From contig PEAD01000031.1 of assembly GCA_002753335.1 (NCBI GenBank), positions 1 to 34,087 of the forward strand: a stretch of 34,087 nt of DNA, written 5' to 3'. Each line of letters begins with the position of its first letter. Position 1 is the first letter of the stretch. This DNA comes from Nitrospirae bacterium MYbin3. GTDB taxonomy: Bacteria; Nitrospirota; Thermodesulfovibrionia; Thermodesulfovibrionales; Dissulfurispiraceae. Both the position numbers and the translations under genes were made by a program. Under the pieces are notes generated by a model. The model was not told where the DNA came from, searched no databases, and saw only the letters and a program-made list of their open reading frames with translations. Positions 23,077 to 30,214 of the stretch are shown piece after piece.

Positions 23077-24150
23077 ATGGGACATCATAAAATTATAAAC
23101 ATAGGCATAGACCTCGGAACATCAAGAAGCGTTGCGTCTGCGGATAATGGAGTGAGGACTTATCTTGCGAGCGTTGTTGGTTATCCCAAGGATGCGGTTT
23201 CTTCAAAGCTCTTCGGCAGAAGCATAATATTCGGAGAAGAGGCTTTTAAAAACAGGATCTCTCTGAACATCTTCAGGCCTTTTGAAAACGGCATGCTGAA
23301 GATATCCAAAGAGATGGATGAAAAATCTGATGAATACAAAAAAGCGATGGAGACCGCAAAGGAGCTGCTGAATCGTTTGATCGAGCTTGTTCTGGATGAA
23401 GAGCAGATGGATCGCAAAGATATTATCCTGAGAGGCGTGCTTGGAGCCCCAGCGCTTGCGAGCAGAAAGAATAAAAAATCCCTGCTTGATGTGGCGAAGG
23501 ACCTGCTTGACGATGTTATGATCGTTTCGGAGCCGTTTGCTGTTGCATACGGGCTGAAGCTGCTCACCAATACACTGATTATAGATATCGGGGCCGGCAC
23601 CGTTGACCTCTGCAGAATGTCAGGCACGATGCCTACTGATGAAGATCAGATAACCACAACGCATGCCGGAGATTATATTGATCAGGTGTTCTATGACCTC
23701 TTGAAAAAGAAATACAAAGACGCGAATTTTTCTGTAAATATGGTGCGGAAGATTAAAGAAGAAAATTCGACCATATCAAAACATGGCGACAGTATTTTTA
23801 TAGAACTGCCGGTAAAAGGCAAACCGACCAAGCATGATGTTACTGAGGAGCTTAGGGAAGCCTGCATGAGCATTGTGCCCGAAATAGTTGAAGGGGTCCG
23901 CCAGCTCATATCCTCATTCGATCCGGAGTTTCAGAGCTACCTCAAGGACAATGTTGTTCTTGCAGGAGGCGGAAGCCAGATCGTGGGCCTGAAGAAAGAG
24001 ATAGAGGACTACATGAACGCCACCCTCGGATACGGCAGGGTCACCAAGGTTGAAGAGCCTTTATATGCGGGGGCAAACGGCGCTTTGTATCTCTGCAAAG
24101 ACATGCCTGAAGAGTACTGGCATCAGGTGAAGGGCAAAGGGAAAGTTTAG
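23077..24150 (+). CDS. mamK: Magnetosome actin MamK
   Basis: Bacterial actin forming the cytoskeletal filament along which magnetosomes are aligned. 357 aa. Phosphate-1 loop GIDLGTSRS (10-18), the characteristic YLASVVGYPKD near residue 30, the SEPFAVAYG segment with the catalytic-region Glu (about 150-158), phosphate-2 IIDIGAGTVDLC (about 168-179) and adenosine loop NVVLAGGGSQIVG (about 291-303). The ending PEEYWHQVKG closely resembles the PPQYWRQLG ending of Magnetospirillum MamK. Similarity runs the whole length, so this is a firm call. Compared with alphaproteobacterial MamK, residues about 83-95 (EMDEKSDEYKKAM) look like a small insertion. It is the second gene of its operon, followed 2 bp later by a small membrane protein gene. 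Confidence 0.95.
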   Translation: MGHHKIINIGIDLGTSRSVASADNGVRTYLASVVGYPKDAVSSKLFGRSIIFGEEAFKNRISLNIFRPFENGMLKISKEMDEKSDEYKKAMETAKELLNRLIELVLDEEQMDRKDIILRGVLGAPALASRKNKKSLLDVAKDLLDDVMIVSEPFAVAYGLKLLTNTLIIDIGAGTVDLCRMSGTMPTDEDQITTTHAGDYIDQVFYDLLKKKYKDANFSVNMVRKIKEENSTISKHGDSIFIELPVKGKPTKHDVTEELREACMSIVPEIVEGVRQLISSFDPEFQSYLKDNVVLAGGGSQIVGLKKEIEDYMNATLGYGRVTKVEEPLYAGANGALYLCKDMPEEYWHQVKGKGKV

Positions 24151-24152
24151 TC

Positions 24153-24392
24153 TTGGATATTCTCAAAAAAACTTTTCTGCCGGTCTTTTCGCTGCTTTTT
24201 TTGCTTGCGGTTTTTTTGGACCAGAACAATACACCGGTGCCGATGAAGATAATATTGGGAGCTCCGGTTCATATGTCGTTAAGCATAATCATTGTTGCAA
24301 GCATGCTGGCCGGCGCAGGCTGCTCGTTTGCAGGTTTTTTTATCTATAAGTTGATGAAGGGCAAATTAAATAAAAACGGTCAACAGAACTGA
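24153..24392 (+). CDS. Small two-helix membrane protein, LapA/MamL-like candidate
   Basis: 79 aa with two hydrophobic segments (about 8-21 and 40-68) separated by a short QNNTPVPMKIILGAPVHMSL loop, and a basic tail (KLMKGKLNKNG). This layout, N plus short beta-like strand between two helices and a cationic C-terminus, matches LapA-domain (DUF1049) proteins. MamL, which helps form the magnetosome membrane, has the same architecture and a basic tail. Sequence identity to MamL is not obvious by eye, so the name is not assigned. The start is TTG at 24153, 2 bp after the mamK stop, with only a weak upstream GGGAAAG; translational coupling to mamK is likely. Confidence 0.75.
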   Translation: MDILKKTFLPVFSLLFLLAVFLDQNNTPVPMKIILGAPVHMSLSIIIVASMLAGAGCSFAGFFIYKLMKGKLNKNGQQN

Positions 24393-24424
24393 ACAGTAGA
24401 TGGTTAATAAATCAGGAGGCATTT

Positions 24425-24907
24425 ATGGGAAATGATTTCAGGTACAAAATGGAGCACATTGGAGATTGTTTTGCCGGCATGATAGAAAAAGTTTCCGGAA
24501 AAGTTTCGGAAAAGGTTTCTGGGTTTGGATGTTCATCAGGTCAAGAGTGTAATGGGGGAAAGGACTTAAGGTACAAAGTCCAGCACGGCGGCGATTATTT
24601 TGTGGGCATGATAGAAAAAGTTGCCGACTCGGCGAAATCATCCGCAAGGGGTGTTATCCTCACATATGATATAAACCAGACCGAAAAGAAGGAAGAGAAG
24701 CTCTTAAAGCAGATAGGCGAGCATGCGGCGCATATCTGCAAAGAGAACCCCTCGTTTGCGCAGGATGAAAAACTCAAAGCTCTTCTGGAAAAGTTTGATG
24801 CATTAGAAGATAAAAAGAGCTTGTTTGTTGCAGAGAGAGACAAGCTCTTGTACCCCGAAAAGAAAGCAGCTGAGCCGGTTATGGCTCATATGCTCGAAAC
24901 CGCATAA
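24425..24907 (+). CDS. Unassigned 160-aa protein with internal duplication, in the mamK operon
   Basis: No family recognised. Residues 6-23 and 49-66 are repeats (RYKMEHIGDCFAGMIEKV versus RYKVQHGGDYFVGMIEKV, 13 of 18 identical), each followed by a polar stretch; between them lies a short KVSGKVSEKVSG run and a CSSGQEC motif. Residues 80-150 are helical and charged, likely coiled coil. No membrane helix. The ribosome site AGGAGG precedes the ATG by a few bases. The amphipathic GDxFxGMIEKV unit could bind a membrane surface or a partner in two copies. It sits between the LapA/MamL-like gene and the 43-aa gene. Confidence 0.78.
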   Translation: MGNDFRYKMEHIGDCFAGMIEKVSGKVSEKVSGFGCSSGQECNGGKDLRYKVQHGGDYFVGMIEKVADSAKSSARGVILTYDINQTEKKEEKLLKQIGEHAAHICKENPSFAQDEKLKALLEKFDALEDKKSLFVAERDKLLYPEKKAAEPVMAHMLETA

Positions 24908-24921
24908 CAGGAGGAAAAAGA

Positions 24922-25053
24922 ATGTCAAAAGTATTGATAGGCGTTTTTGTCGGGGTATTTATAAGCTCACTTCTTTATGAAATACTGTATCGCAATGATC
25001 CTGAATTGGTGGACGGACTTGTTGCTAAACTCAGGGACAAGATAGCGGATTAA
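24922..25053 (+). CDS. 43-aa single-helix membrane protein
   Basis: A short gene easily missed by length filters. ATG at 24922 has a strong AGGAGG ribosome site (24909-24914) seven bases upstream. The product has an N-terminal hydrophobic helix (KVLIGVFVGVFISSLLYEIL, about 3-22) and a charged amphipathic tail ending DKIAD. It is the last gene of the mamK operon, followed by a terminator at 25145-25170. Several magnetosome membrane proteins are this small, so a membrane-patch role is plausible. The codons for its last six residues and stop are part of a 35-bp direct repeat. No family name assigned. Confidence 0.72.
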   Translation: MSKVLIGVFVGVFISSLLYEILYRNDPELVDGLVAKLRDKIAD

Positions 25054-25144
25054 CAGACATAGATTTTTTATGTCTCCTTTATTATTATTTAAAACAACCC
25101 CTAATCCAGCAAGATAGCGGATTAACAGACATAGATTTTTTATG
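25038..25144 (+). repeat. 35-bp direct repeat duplicating the end of the 43-aa gene
   Basis: An identical 35-base segment occurs at 25038-25072 and 25110-25144, offset by 72 bases. The first copy covers the last codons, stop and following T-run of the 43-aa gene; the second lies in the intergenic gap just before the terminator. It looks like the scar of a local duplication. The 157-bp gap up to mamP otherwise contains only the terminator and the mamP ribosome site. Confidence 0.92.
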
Positions 25145-25170
25145 GGGGGAGTAAATCAGTTTACTCCCCC
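25145..25170 (+). terminator. Rho-independent terminator of the mamK operon
   Basis: Perfect 11-bp stem GGGGGAGTAAA (25145-25155) and TTTACTCCCCC (25160-25170) with a four-base loop TCAG, followed by T-rich sequence (TTGGTTTCTTTATTTTT). It separates the mamK operon from mamP, whose start is only 40 bases further on, so mamP transcription needs read-through or a promoter hidden near the hairpin. Confidence 0.85.
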
Positions 25171-25209
25171 TTGGTTTCTTTATTTTTAGATGGAGGGTTT
25201 TAGGATAGT

Positions 25210-26142
25210 ATGGTAAATGGTTTGTGGAAGCTATTTAATTATCTGGTCATAATTCTGATTCTTGGTGTGGCCGCTTATGTGATCATTTTTAAACACCCGG
25301 GCATAGGGAATGTTGAAGAAGATGTTTTGAAACAGAATGTCCGCCAGAACGCGCAATACCCTAAGTTTGTGGCTTGGCTGTTCGATAAAAAAACACCGGC
25401 TGATCAGATGCCCATGTACCCTGATACTCCTCAGTCGGGCGTAAATTATAATCCGAACCTGCAGGGGAATTTTCAGAACACCCCTATGGATAATCAGCCG
25501 AACCAGCAGAATGTCGAGCCTTTTCCTGACCCGGTTGCTCCCGGCAACGCAGGTTTATTTGCGGCTGCGCCTGCTCAGGCTCCGATGATGTCTAATCTTA
25601 TGGAAAAGGTTCTTCAGGAAGGACATTGGATAGGCCTTGAAGTTGGCCCACTAACACCTGCGCTTGCTGCTGCCAACGGCATCCCTCTGAATATCAGGGG
25701 GGTGCTGGTGGATGAGGTTACTTTGCTTGCGGCAAGCAGCGGCATCATTGCCGGAGATGTCATCTCTGCAATCAACGAAATTGAAACCCCAGATTTATAT
25801 GCGTTCAAGGCGGCTACCCGGCCAATTGCGATGTCAAAACAGGCAACCGTAACGGTCTATCGAGTCGGGTCTTATAAGAAGATTGCGGTGCGCGGATTTG
25901 AGGAGCTTGGTCTTGCACAGATGGAGGCGGCCCCAATGATAAATGCGACAGACCCAAGCCCTCACGGATATTACGGGCCGTGTTTTAGGTGTCATGCAAT
26001 TTCGAAGACGGTGAAAAATACAGGACAGCTTGCCAAGGATGGCGGAGATGTTCTGGCGGTAAAAGCCCCTCCAATAAAGTGGGGCGCAAAACCGATTCAC
26101 GGCAATAGAGGAACATGCACAAACTGCCACAAACTAATTTAA
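25210..26142 (+). CDS. mamP: Magnetosome protein MamP (PDZ, two magnetochrome haem motifs)
   Basis: 310 aa. One N-terminal membrane helix (about 7-27), a long Pro/Asn/Gln-rich linker (about 60-130), and a PDZ-like domain (about 135-225: HWIGLEVGPLTPALAAANGI, GVLVDEVTLLAAS, GDVISAI) closely resembling MamP. Two magnetochrome c-type haem sites follow, C258-F-R-C-H262 and C303-T-N-C-H307, each preceded by a HG-rich stretch. MamP is an iron oxidase that balances Fe(II)/Fe(III) for magnetite; the helix anchors it with the haem part on the lumen side. Acidic residues of the iron-binding pocket cannot be judged by eye. The last 28 bp overlap mamM. First gene of the long mam operon. Confidence 0.92.
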   Translation: MVNGLWKLFNYLVIILILGVAAYVIIFKHPGIGNVEEDVLKQNVRQNAQYPKFVAWLFDKKTPADQMPMYPDTPQSGVNYNPNLQGNFQNTPMDNQPNQQNVEPFPDPVAPGNAGLFAAAPAQAPMMSNLMEKVLQEGHWIGLEVGPLTPALAAANGIPLNIRGVLVDEVTLLAASSGIIAGDVISAINEIETPDLYAFKAATRPIAMSKQATVTVYRVGSYKKIAVRGFEELGLAQMEAAPMINATDPSPHGYYGPCFRCHAISKTVKNTGQLAKDGGDVLAVKAPPIKWGAKPIHGNRGTCTNCHKLI

Positions 26143-27026
26143 ATTATTTAGAGTGCAAGACCTGCGAGAAGAAGGCCGGCTGGATTGCGGTCTTTTCTAA
26201 TCTTGGACTTGCTGTTTTCAAGCTTATAGTCGGAATACTGAGCGGCAGCAAGGCGGTAATCGGCGATGCCTTGTATTCTTTCAAGGATTTTTTTATTGCC
26301 CTCGTTGTTCTGGCCGGAATAAGAATATCAGGAAAACCGCCGGACGAGAACCATCCATACGGCCACGGCAAGATAGAGTTTGTGGCGATTTTCTTTATAA
26401 GCCTGCTGATTATTATCGGTACATTTTTCTTGTTTATTCATTCGGTAAAAGATGTCTGGATGGTTATACAGGGTATATCAACGCCTCATCCCAAGTTTAT
26501 CGCTTTTTGGGCCGCGATTATTTCTGTTGTTGCGAACTATAAACTAGCAAACTATCTGCATTGTGTTGGCGAAAGGGTCCAAAGCCCTGCCATGCTGGCT
26601 AATGCAAAACATAATCATTCCGACGCAGTTTCTTCGGCATTTGTTGCTGTAGCTGTGCTTCTGACCTCGTTCGGATGGTATATCGTGGACCCGCTCGTAG
26701 CGGTAATAGAAACGGTGGACCTTATCATGCTTTGTGTGAATATGATGAAAGACACTATGAAGAGCCTGCTTGATTCGTCATTGGACAGCTCTATAATGAA
26801 GCAGATAGAGTCAACCGCACAGCTCGTTCCGGGCGTCAGGAAGGTTTCATCCCTGACCGCGCGCAAGACAGGTCAGAGTATCTGGATAGACATGATAATA
26901 AAGATAGACCCGCGCCATACACTTGACAACGGATACAAGATAAGCCGTCAGGTTGAGGATACGCTGATGAAGCGCATAAGAGGCATAGGCGGTGTGCATA
27001 TCGCGGTGGAGCCTTATACGCCATGA
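26115..27026 (+). CDS. mamM: Magnetosome cation diffusion facilitator MamM
   Basis: CDF-family iron transporter of the magnetosome membrane, 303 aa. The N-terminal CxxC (CKTCEKKAGW) and helix segment GDALYSFKDFF align with MamM; YGHGKIEF, AKHNHSDA with the metal-site H/D and the C-terminal GQSIWIDMIIKIDP (MamM of Magnetospirillum: GQDIWADMIIGVDP) distinguish it from MamB. Six helices are expected across about 15-205, then a cytoplasmic domain. The only ATG in the start region is at 26115, inside the mamP coding sequence, with AGAGGA just two bases before it, so translation is probably coupled to mamP termination. MamM is known to stabilise MamB and to influence crystal nucleation. Confidence 0.92.
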   Translation: MHKLPQTNLNYLECKTCEKKAGWIAVFSNLGLAVFKLIVGILSGSKAVIGDALYSFKDFFIALVVLAGIRISGKPPDENHPYGHGKIEFVAIFFISLLIIIGTFFLFIHSVKDVWMVIQGISTPHPKFIAFWAAIISVVANYKLANYLHCVGERVQSPAMLANAKHNHSDAVSSAFVAVAVLLTSFGWYIVDPLVAVIETVDLIMLCVNMMKDTMKSLLDSSLDSSIMKQIESTAQLVPGVRKVSSLTARKTGQSIWIDMIIKIDPRHTLDNGYKISRQVEDTLMKRIRGIGGVHIAVEPYTP

Positions 27027-27748
27027 CAGAAAATAACATGAAAGACTTTGGCTGGTTTGACAGTCTGTTGACCTTATCAGGTACTAGCCTTCCGGCCATA
27101 AAGAAGGAAGTTCGGGAGATGCTCAAAGAGTATGATCTGAGATACGGCAGCGAAAAGTCCAAGAGACACAGGGCCTATAAAGTCAGCAGCAGTCTTATAA
27201 GGCAGGCTGCATTCAAGACCGCAGGAATGGGCGGGCTTACCAGCGTGCCTGCCACATTGCCTGGAATCGGCACTATCGGCACTGTGCTTCTCGGCAGCGC
27301 TGTTGATCTCTATTATCTTTTGAGGGTCCAGATAGAATTATGCTATGCCATATCGGTAGTTTATGAAACAACCGTGGACGAGGATGAGCTGAAGGCGATT
27401 ACGCTTGCCTTGCTCGGTTTTTCGGGATCAACAGAAGCCTTGAAAGCGGTGGCAGCAGGAACTTTCAGGCGTGTCATAGATGAGGCTGCTGAAGGATATA
27501 TAAGAAATGGCCTTACCAAAGCAAGTTCTGAGGTGGCAGAGAGACTAATCCCTAGGCTCTTGAAAAATACATATAAGATTATTCCATTACTTGGAATTCC
27601 TTTGGGTGCAACCATTAATATAGTTTCTACATTGACGGTTGGAAGGCAGGCAAGAAATTATTTTGCTGTTTTGTCAGGCGATGAGTTGTCTGCGGATGCG
27701 CCAAAAAGTTTTAACGGAAACTATGCAGAGGCTGGCGGGCTTGAGTGA
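27023..27748 (+). CDS. EcsC-like protein within the mam operon
   Basis: 241 aa. The segment GGLTSVPATLPGIGTIGTVLLGSAVDLYYLLRVQIELCYAISVVYE (about 73-115) matches the pattern of the EcsC family (Gly/Pro-rich hydrophobic stretch followed by RxQxxxxxxY). A second hydrophobic Gly-rich stretch lies near the end (IIPLLGIPLGATINIVSTL). EcsC-type proteins are membrane-associated and of unknown biochemical function. It overlaps mamM by 4 bp (ATGA) and precedes mamQ by 12 bp. In Nitrospirota MGCs a gene of unknown function (man3, from memory) occupies the position between mamM and mamQ; this may be it, but the name is not assigned. Confidence 0.78.
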   Translation: MTENNMKDFGWFDSLLTLSGTSLPAIKKEVREMLKEYDLRYGSEKSKRHRAYKVSSSLIRQAAFKTAGMGGLTSVPATLPGIGTIGTVLLGSAVDLYYLLRVQIELCYAISVVYETTVDEDELKAITLALLGFSGSTEALKAVAAGTFRRVIDEAAEGYIRNGLTKASSEVAERLIPRLLKNTYKIIPLLGIPLGATINIVSTLTVGRQARNYFAVLSGDELSADAPKSFNGNYAEAGGLE

Positions 27749-27760
27749 GAAGAATTCAAT

Positions 27761-28336
27761 ATGATAGCGAAGATCAGACGCAATATTCTTTATGTCGGGG
27801 CGGTTGTAATATTTCTCCTGTTTATGGTCTCGAAGCTTGTTTACAACAAGATGATAGACGAAGAGCATTTTATGCATATATCCCACGGCAAGCTCGAAGC
27901 CGCGCTTCACAAGAGGGAAGACCTGAACAGGAATGCGCTCAAGGCGGTAAATGTTTATGTGGAGATGGAAGGCGAGCTGATGCACCGTCTTATGACTCTT
28001 GCGAAAGAGGTGAAGTCAGGAGCGAACGCTGCGAGGATTGCGGCTATGAGAAACGATATAGAGCGTCTTATAAGCTCGATGGATGTATTGGTTATGATGT
28101 CGCCTCATCTCAAATCAAAAGGGCCTTATATACATCTGATGGAAACCTTCAAATCCACAGAGAACGAGGTGCTGGCGGCGCGTCTGCAGTACAATACTGC
28201 GGTGTGCGAATATAATATGTTTTTAGATAAGTTTCCATATAGGCTAGTAACATTGGTTTATGGTTTTAAAAAAGCTGCTCTTTTTGAGAAGTCGGAAGGG
28301 ATAGAGGTTGCGCCTGATGTCAGCAGTGGTACATAG
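27761..28336 (+). CDS. mamQ: MamQ-like (LemA-fold) magnetosome protein, copy 2
   Basis: 191 aa with one N-terminal helix (about 9-27, ILYVGAVVIFLLFMVSKLVY) and a helical LemA-type body (ALHKREDLNRNALKAVNVYVEME, RLQYNTAVCEYNMFLDKFPYRLV). The LemA signature is R-x-D-L-x-x-N with N-x-x-V-x-x-Y-N-xxxxxFP near the end, both present. MamQ proteins are needed for vesicle formation in Magnetospirillum. It is more diverged than the copy at 32024. A weak ribosome site (GAGAAG) precedes the ATG. Nitrospirota clusters are known to carry two mamQ-type genes, one before mamB and one after mamE, which fits this order. Confidence 0.82.
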   Translation: MIAKIRRNILYVGAVVIFLLFMVSKLVYNKMIDEEHFMHISHGKLEAALHKREDLNRNALKAVNVYVEMEGELMHRLMTLAKEVKSGANAARIAAMRNDIERLISSMDVLVMMSPHLKSKGPYIHLMETFKSTENEVLAARLQYNTAVCEYNMFLDKFPYRLVTLVYGFKKAALFEKSEGIEVAPDVSSGT

Positions 28337-28356
28337 GCTATGAAGAGAGAGAGATT

Positions 28357-29259
28357 ATGAAATACGCTGAATGTGAGAGATGCGGCAAGTTGTCCCCTCG
28401 CTGGAGTGTGGTGGGCAATCTCTCGATGTGCGTCTTTAAATTCGTTGTGGGTATGCTTACCGGCAGCAAGGGGCTGATTGCGGATTCACTGCATTCTGTT
28501 GCTGATGCTATTTCCTCTATCTTTGTCCTTATAGCATTAACCGTATCGGACAAGCCGAAAGACAAGCACAGGCCGTTCGGTTACGGCAAAGTCGAATATA
28601 TCAGCACCATATTTGCCAGTCTTTTTATTTTTGTCTGTGCTGTAACGGTGCTTATAGATGCGCTTGAGAGCATAAAGAGCGGTGTGAATAGGGTGCCTGA
28701 CAACGGAGCTATATTTGCTACACTGCTGTCTCTGGCATTCAGCTGGCTTATGTATTCATCCAACACCTGCGCAGGAACCCAGCTTAACAGCCCTGCCATG
28801 CTTGCTGACGCTGCCGAGAGCAAGGCCGATAGCCTTACATCAGTGGCTGTGCTTGTCGGACTTATAGGTACGAAGTTAGGTTTTGCGAGCGCTGATAATG
28901 TGTCTGCCATTGTGGTGGCAGCTTTTATATTCCATATCGGTACAGAGATGTTTTTGAGCGGAGTGCACGGCCTGATCGATGTGTCTATGGACAGCGCTTC
29001 TTTAGAGCAGGTAAGAAGGATATGTCTTGGTGTGAAAGGCGTAGAGGGGGTTAAGGGCATAAAATCCCGCCAGATGGGACAGAAAAATCATCTTAATATT
29101 GATATAGAAATCTTGCAGTCGGTAACTGTTTTTGAAGCCCATGAGATAGCGAACAGGCTTAAAACAGCCGTGAAGAACAATCTAGAAGGTGTTGATGAAA
29201 TTTTTGTACGCACAATACCTATACAAAAACTGAGCTTCTTTAAAAAAGCCAACAATTAA
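28357..29259 (+). CDS. mamB: Magnetosome cation diffusion facilitator MamB
   Basis: CDF-family protein, 300 aa, essential for vesicle formation and iron transport. CERCGKLSPRW aligns with the MamB N-terminal CxxC, IADSLHSVADAISS with ADSLHSGADVVAS of Magnetospirillum MamB, FGYGKVEYIST with FGYGNIQYISS, and NSPAMLADAAESKADSLTS with the second metal-site region. HGLIDVSMDSASLEQ and the C-terminal domain follow. This pattern separates it from MamM at 26115. Six membrane helices over about 15-205. It lies 20 bp after mamQ and 14 bp before mamA, and is transcribed in the same operon. Confidence 0.93.
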   Translation: MKYAECERCGKLSPRWSVVGNLSMCVFKFVVGMLTGSKGLIADSLHSVADAISSIFVLIALTVSDKPKDKHRPFGYGKVEYISTIFASLFIFVCAVTVLIDALESIKSGVNRVPDNGAIFATLLSLAFSWLMYSSNTCAGTQLNSPAMLADAAESKADSLTSVAVLVGLIGTKLGFASADNVSAIVVAAFIFHIGTEMFLSGVHGLIDVSMDSASLEQVRRICLGVKGVEGVKGIKSRQMGQKNHLNIDIEILQSVTVFEAHEIANRLKTAVKNNLEGVDEIFVRTIPIQKLSFFKKANN

Positions 29260-29273
29260 AAGGAGGATAGTAA

Positions 29274-29918
29274 ATGCCGTTTGATATGGATTTTAATGAT
29301 GTGAAGGTGCTTTTAAAGACTGTCACCACTAACAGCAAAAAAGCGCTTGATAAAATGACCGACAGATACAACAACTTTTTGACACTGAACCCTGATGATG
29401 CAAAGCAGGTGTATCTTAATTCGGGCAGAAAGTCTATGGCGGCTGGTGATTATGAAGGAGCTATCAAGACCTACAGAAAGCTTTTGGAATTTGATCCCGC
29501 TAATATCGAAGCCCTTTCTGAACTGGGCAAAGCATATATCAAGGTAGGGCTTCTCAACGATGCTGTTGAACTGCTCGAAAAAGCGAGGACCGTTGACCGC
29601 AGCTCTGCGCAGATATGCTTTTATCTTGGGTCCGCCTATTTTATGGAGGACAAGAACAACGAAGCGCTGAAGGCCTTTCAGGAGGCGATAAGGATTGATC
29701 CCGGATATGTTGAGGCCCATTACAAGTTGGGGTTGGTATATGACAGCATGCAGGACCACGATAAGGCGATAGATGCGTATAAGAAGGTTACAGCGCTTAA
29801 CCCTGATTTTATCAAGGCCTACCAGAGCCTCGGACTTGCTTATGAAGGCAAGGGCCAGAGGGATGAGGCGATAAAATATTTCAAGAAGGCGTTGGAAAAG
29901 GAAGAGAAGGGCCTTTAG
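29274..29918 (+). CDS. mamA: Magnetosome TPR protein MamA
   Basis: 214 aa made largely of about five tetratricopeptide repeats from residue 45 onward (GDYEGAIKTYRKLLEFDP, LGKAYIKVGLLNDAVELLE, LGSAYFMEDKNNEALKAF, LGLVYDSMQDHDKAIDAY, LGLAYEGKGQRDEAIKYF). MamA self-assembles into a coat on the cytosolic face of magnetosomes and recruits other proteins. Length and repeat number match Magnetospirillum MamA, though TPR sequence alone would not distinguish it; position between mamB and mamI makes the call firm. A strong AGGAGG ribosome site precedes the ATG. Confidence 0.9.
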   Translation: MPFDMDFNDVKVLLKTVTTNSKKALDKMTDRYNNFLTLNPDDAKQVYLNSGRKSMAAGDYEGAIKTYRKLLEFDPANIEALSELGKAYIKVGLLNDAVELLEKARTVDRSSAQICFYLGSAYFMEDKNNEALKAFQEAIRIDPGYVEAHYKLGLVYDSMQDHDKAIDAYKKVTALNPDFIKAYQSLGLAYEGKGQRDEAIKYFKKALEKEEKGL

Positions 29919-29963
29919 ATATGAGTTATAGAGAAACAATAAAAATACAGGAGGGAATTTGAC

Positions 29964-30191
29964 ATGTCGAGTATAGTATTCGGACTGATAGCAATGTGTA
30001 TTGGTTTGTGGGGTATGGTGGCTTATTGGTGGTATGTGGTGGATGTATTTTTGGCGATTTTGCCGGTGATTTTGTTGTTTGGCGGCTTTATCGCACTGAT
30101 GGCGGGCATTAAGAAAACCGGCATCAGAACAAAGCTGACAAATGGCAGCAAGAAGACAGTCGAAGATGACACTATTACAGAAAAGCGGTAA
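29964..30191 (+). CDS. mamI: Magnetosome membrane protein MamI
   Basis: 75 aa with two membrane helices. The start MSSIVFGLIAMCIGLWGM followed by YWWYVVDVF and the second helix LPVILLFGGFIALMAGI align well with Magnetospirillum MamI (VIFGLLALALGLLG ... WWWSV ... VPVALII.GLVAL). A charged tail of about 25 residues follows. MamI is one of the few proteins needed for magnetosome membrane invagination. GGAGGG (29950-29955) lies eight bases before the ATG. Between mamA and mamE, as in known clusters. Confidence 0.92.
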   Translation: MSSIVFGLIAMCIGLWGMVAYWWYVVDVFLAILPVILLFGGFIALMAGIKKTGIRTKLTNGSKKTVEDDTITEKR

Positions 30192-30214
30192 TTTGACCGG
30201 TTTAGGAGCTTTAT

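Noticed and set aside
27745-28215. 156-codon plus-strand frame overlapping mamQ copy 2
   Set aside because: It is in another frame of a gene with clear LemA features; composition is Arg/Gly/Ser-rich without domain signal.
29922-29963. 13-codon reading frame between mamA and mamI (ATG AGT TAT ... TGA)
   Set aside because: Too short, no ribosome site of its own, and its end overlaps the mamI ribosome site; no leader-peptide features.
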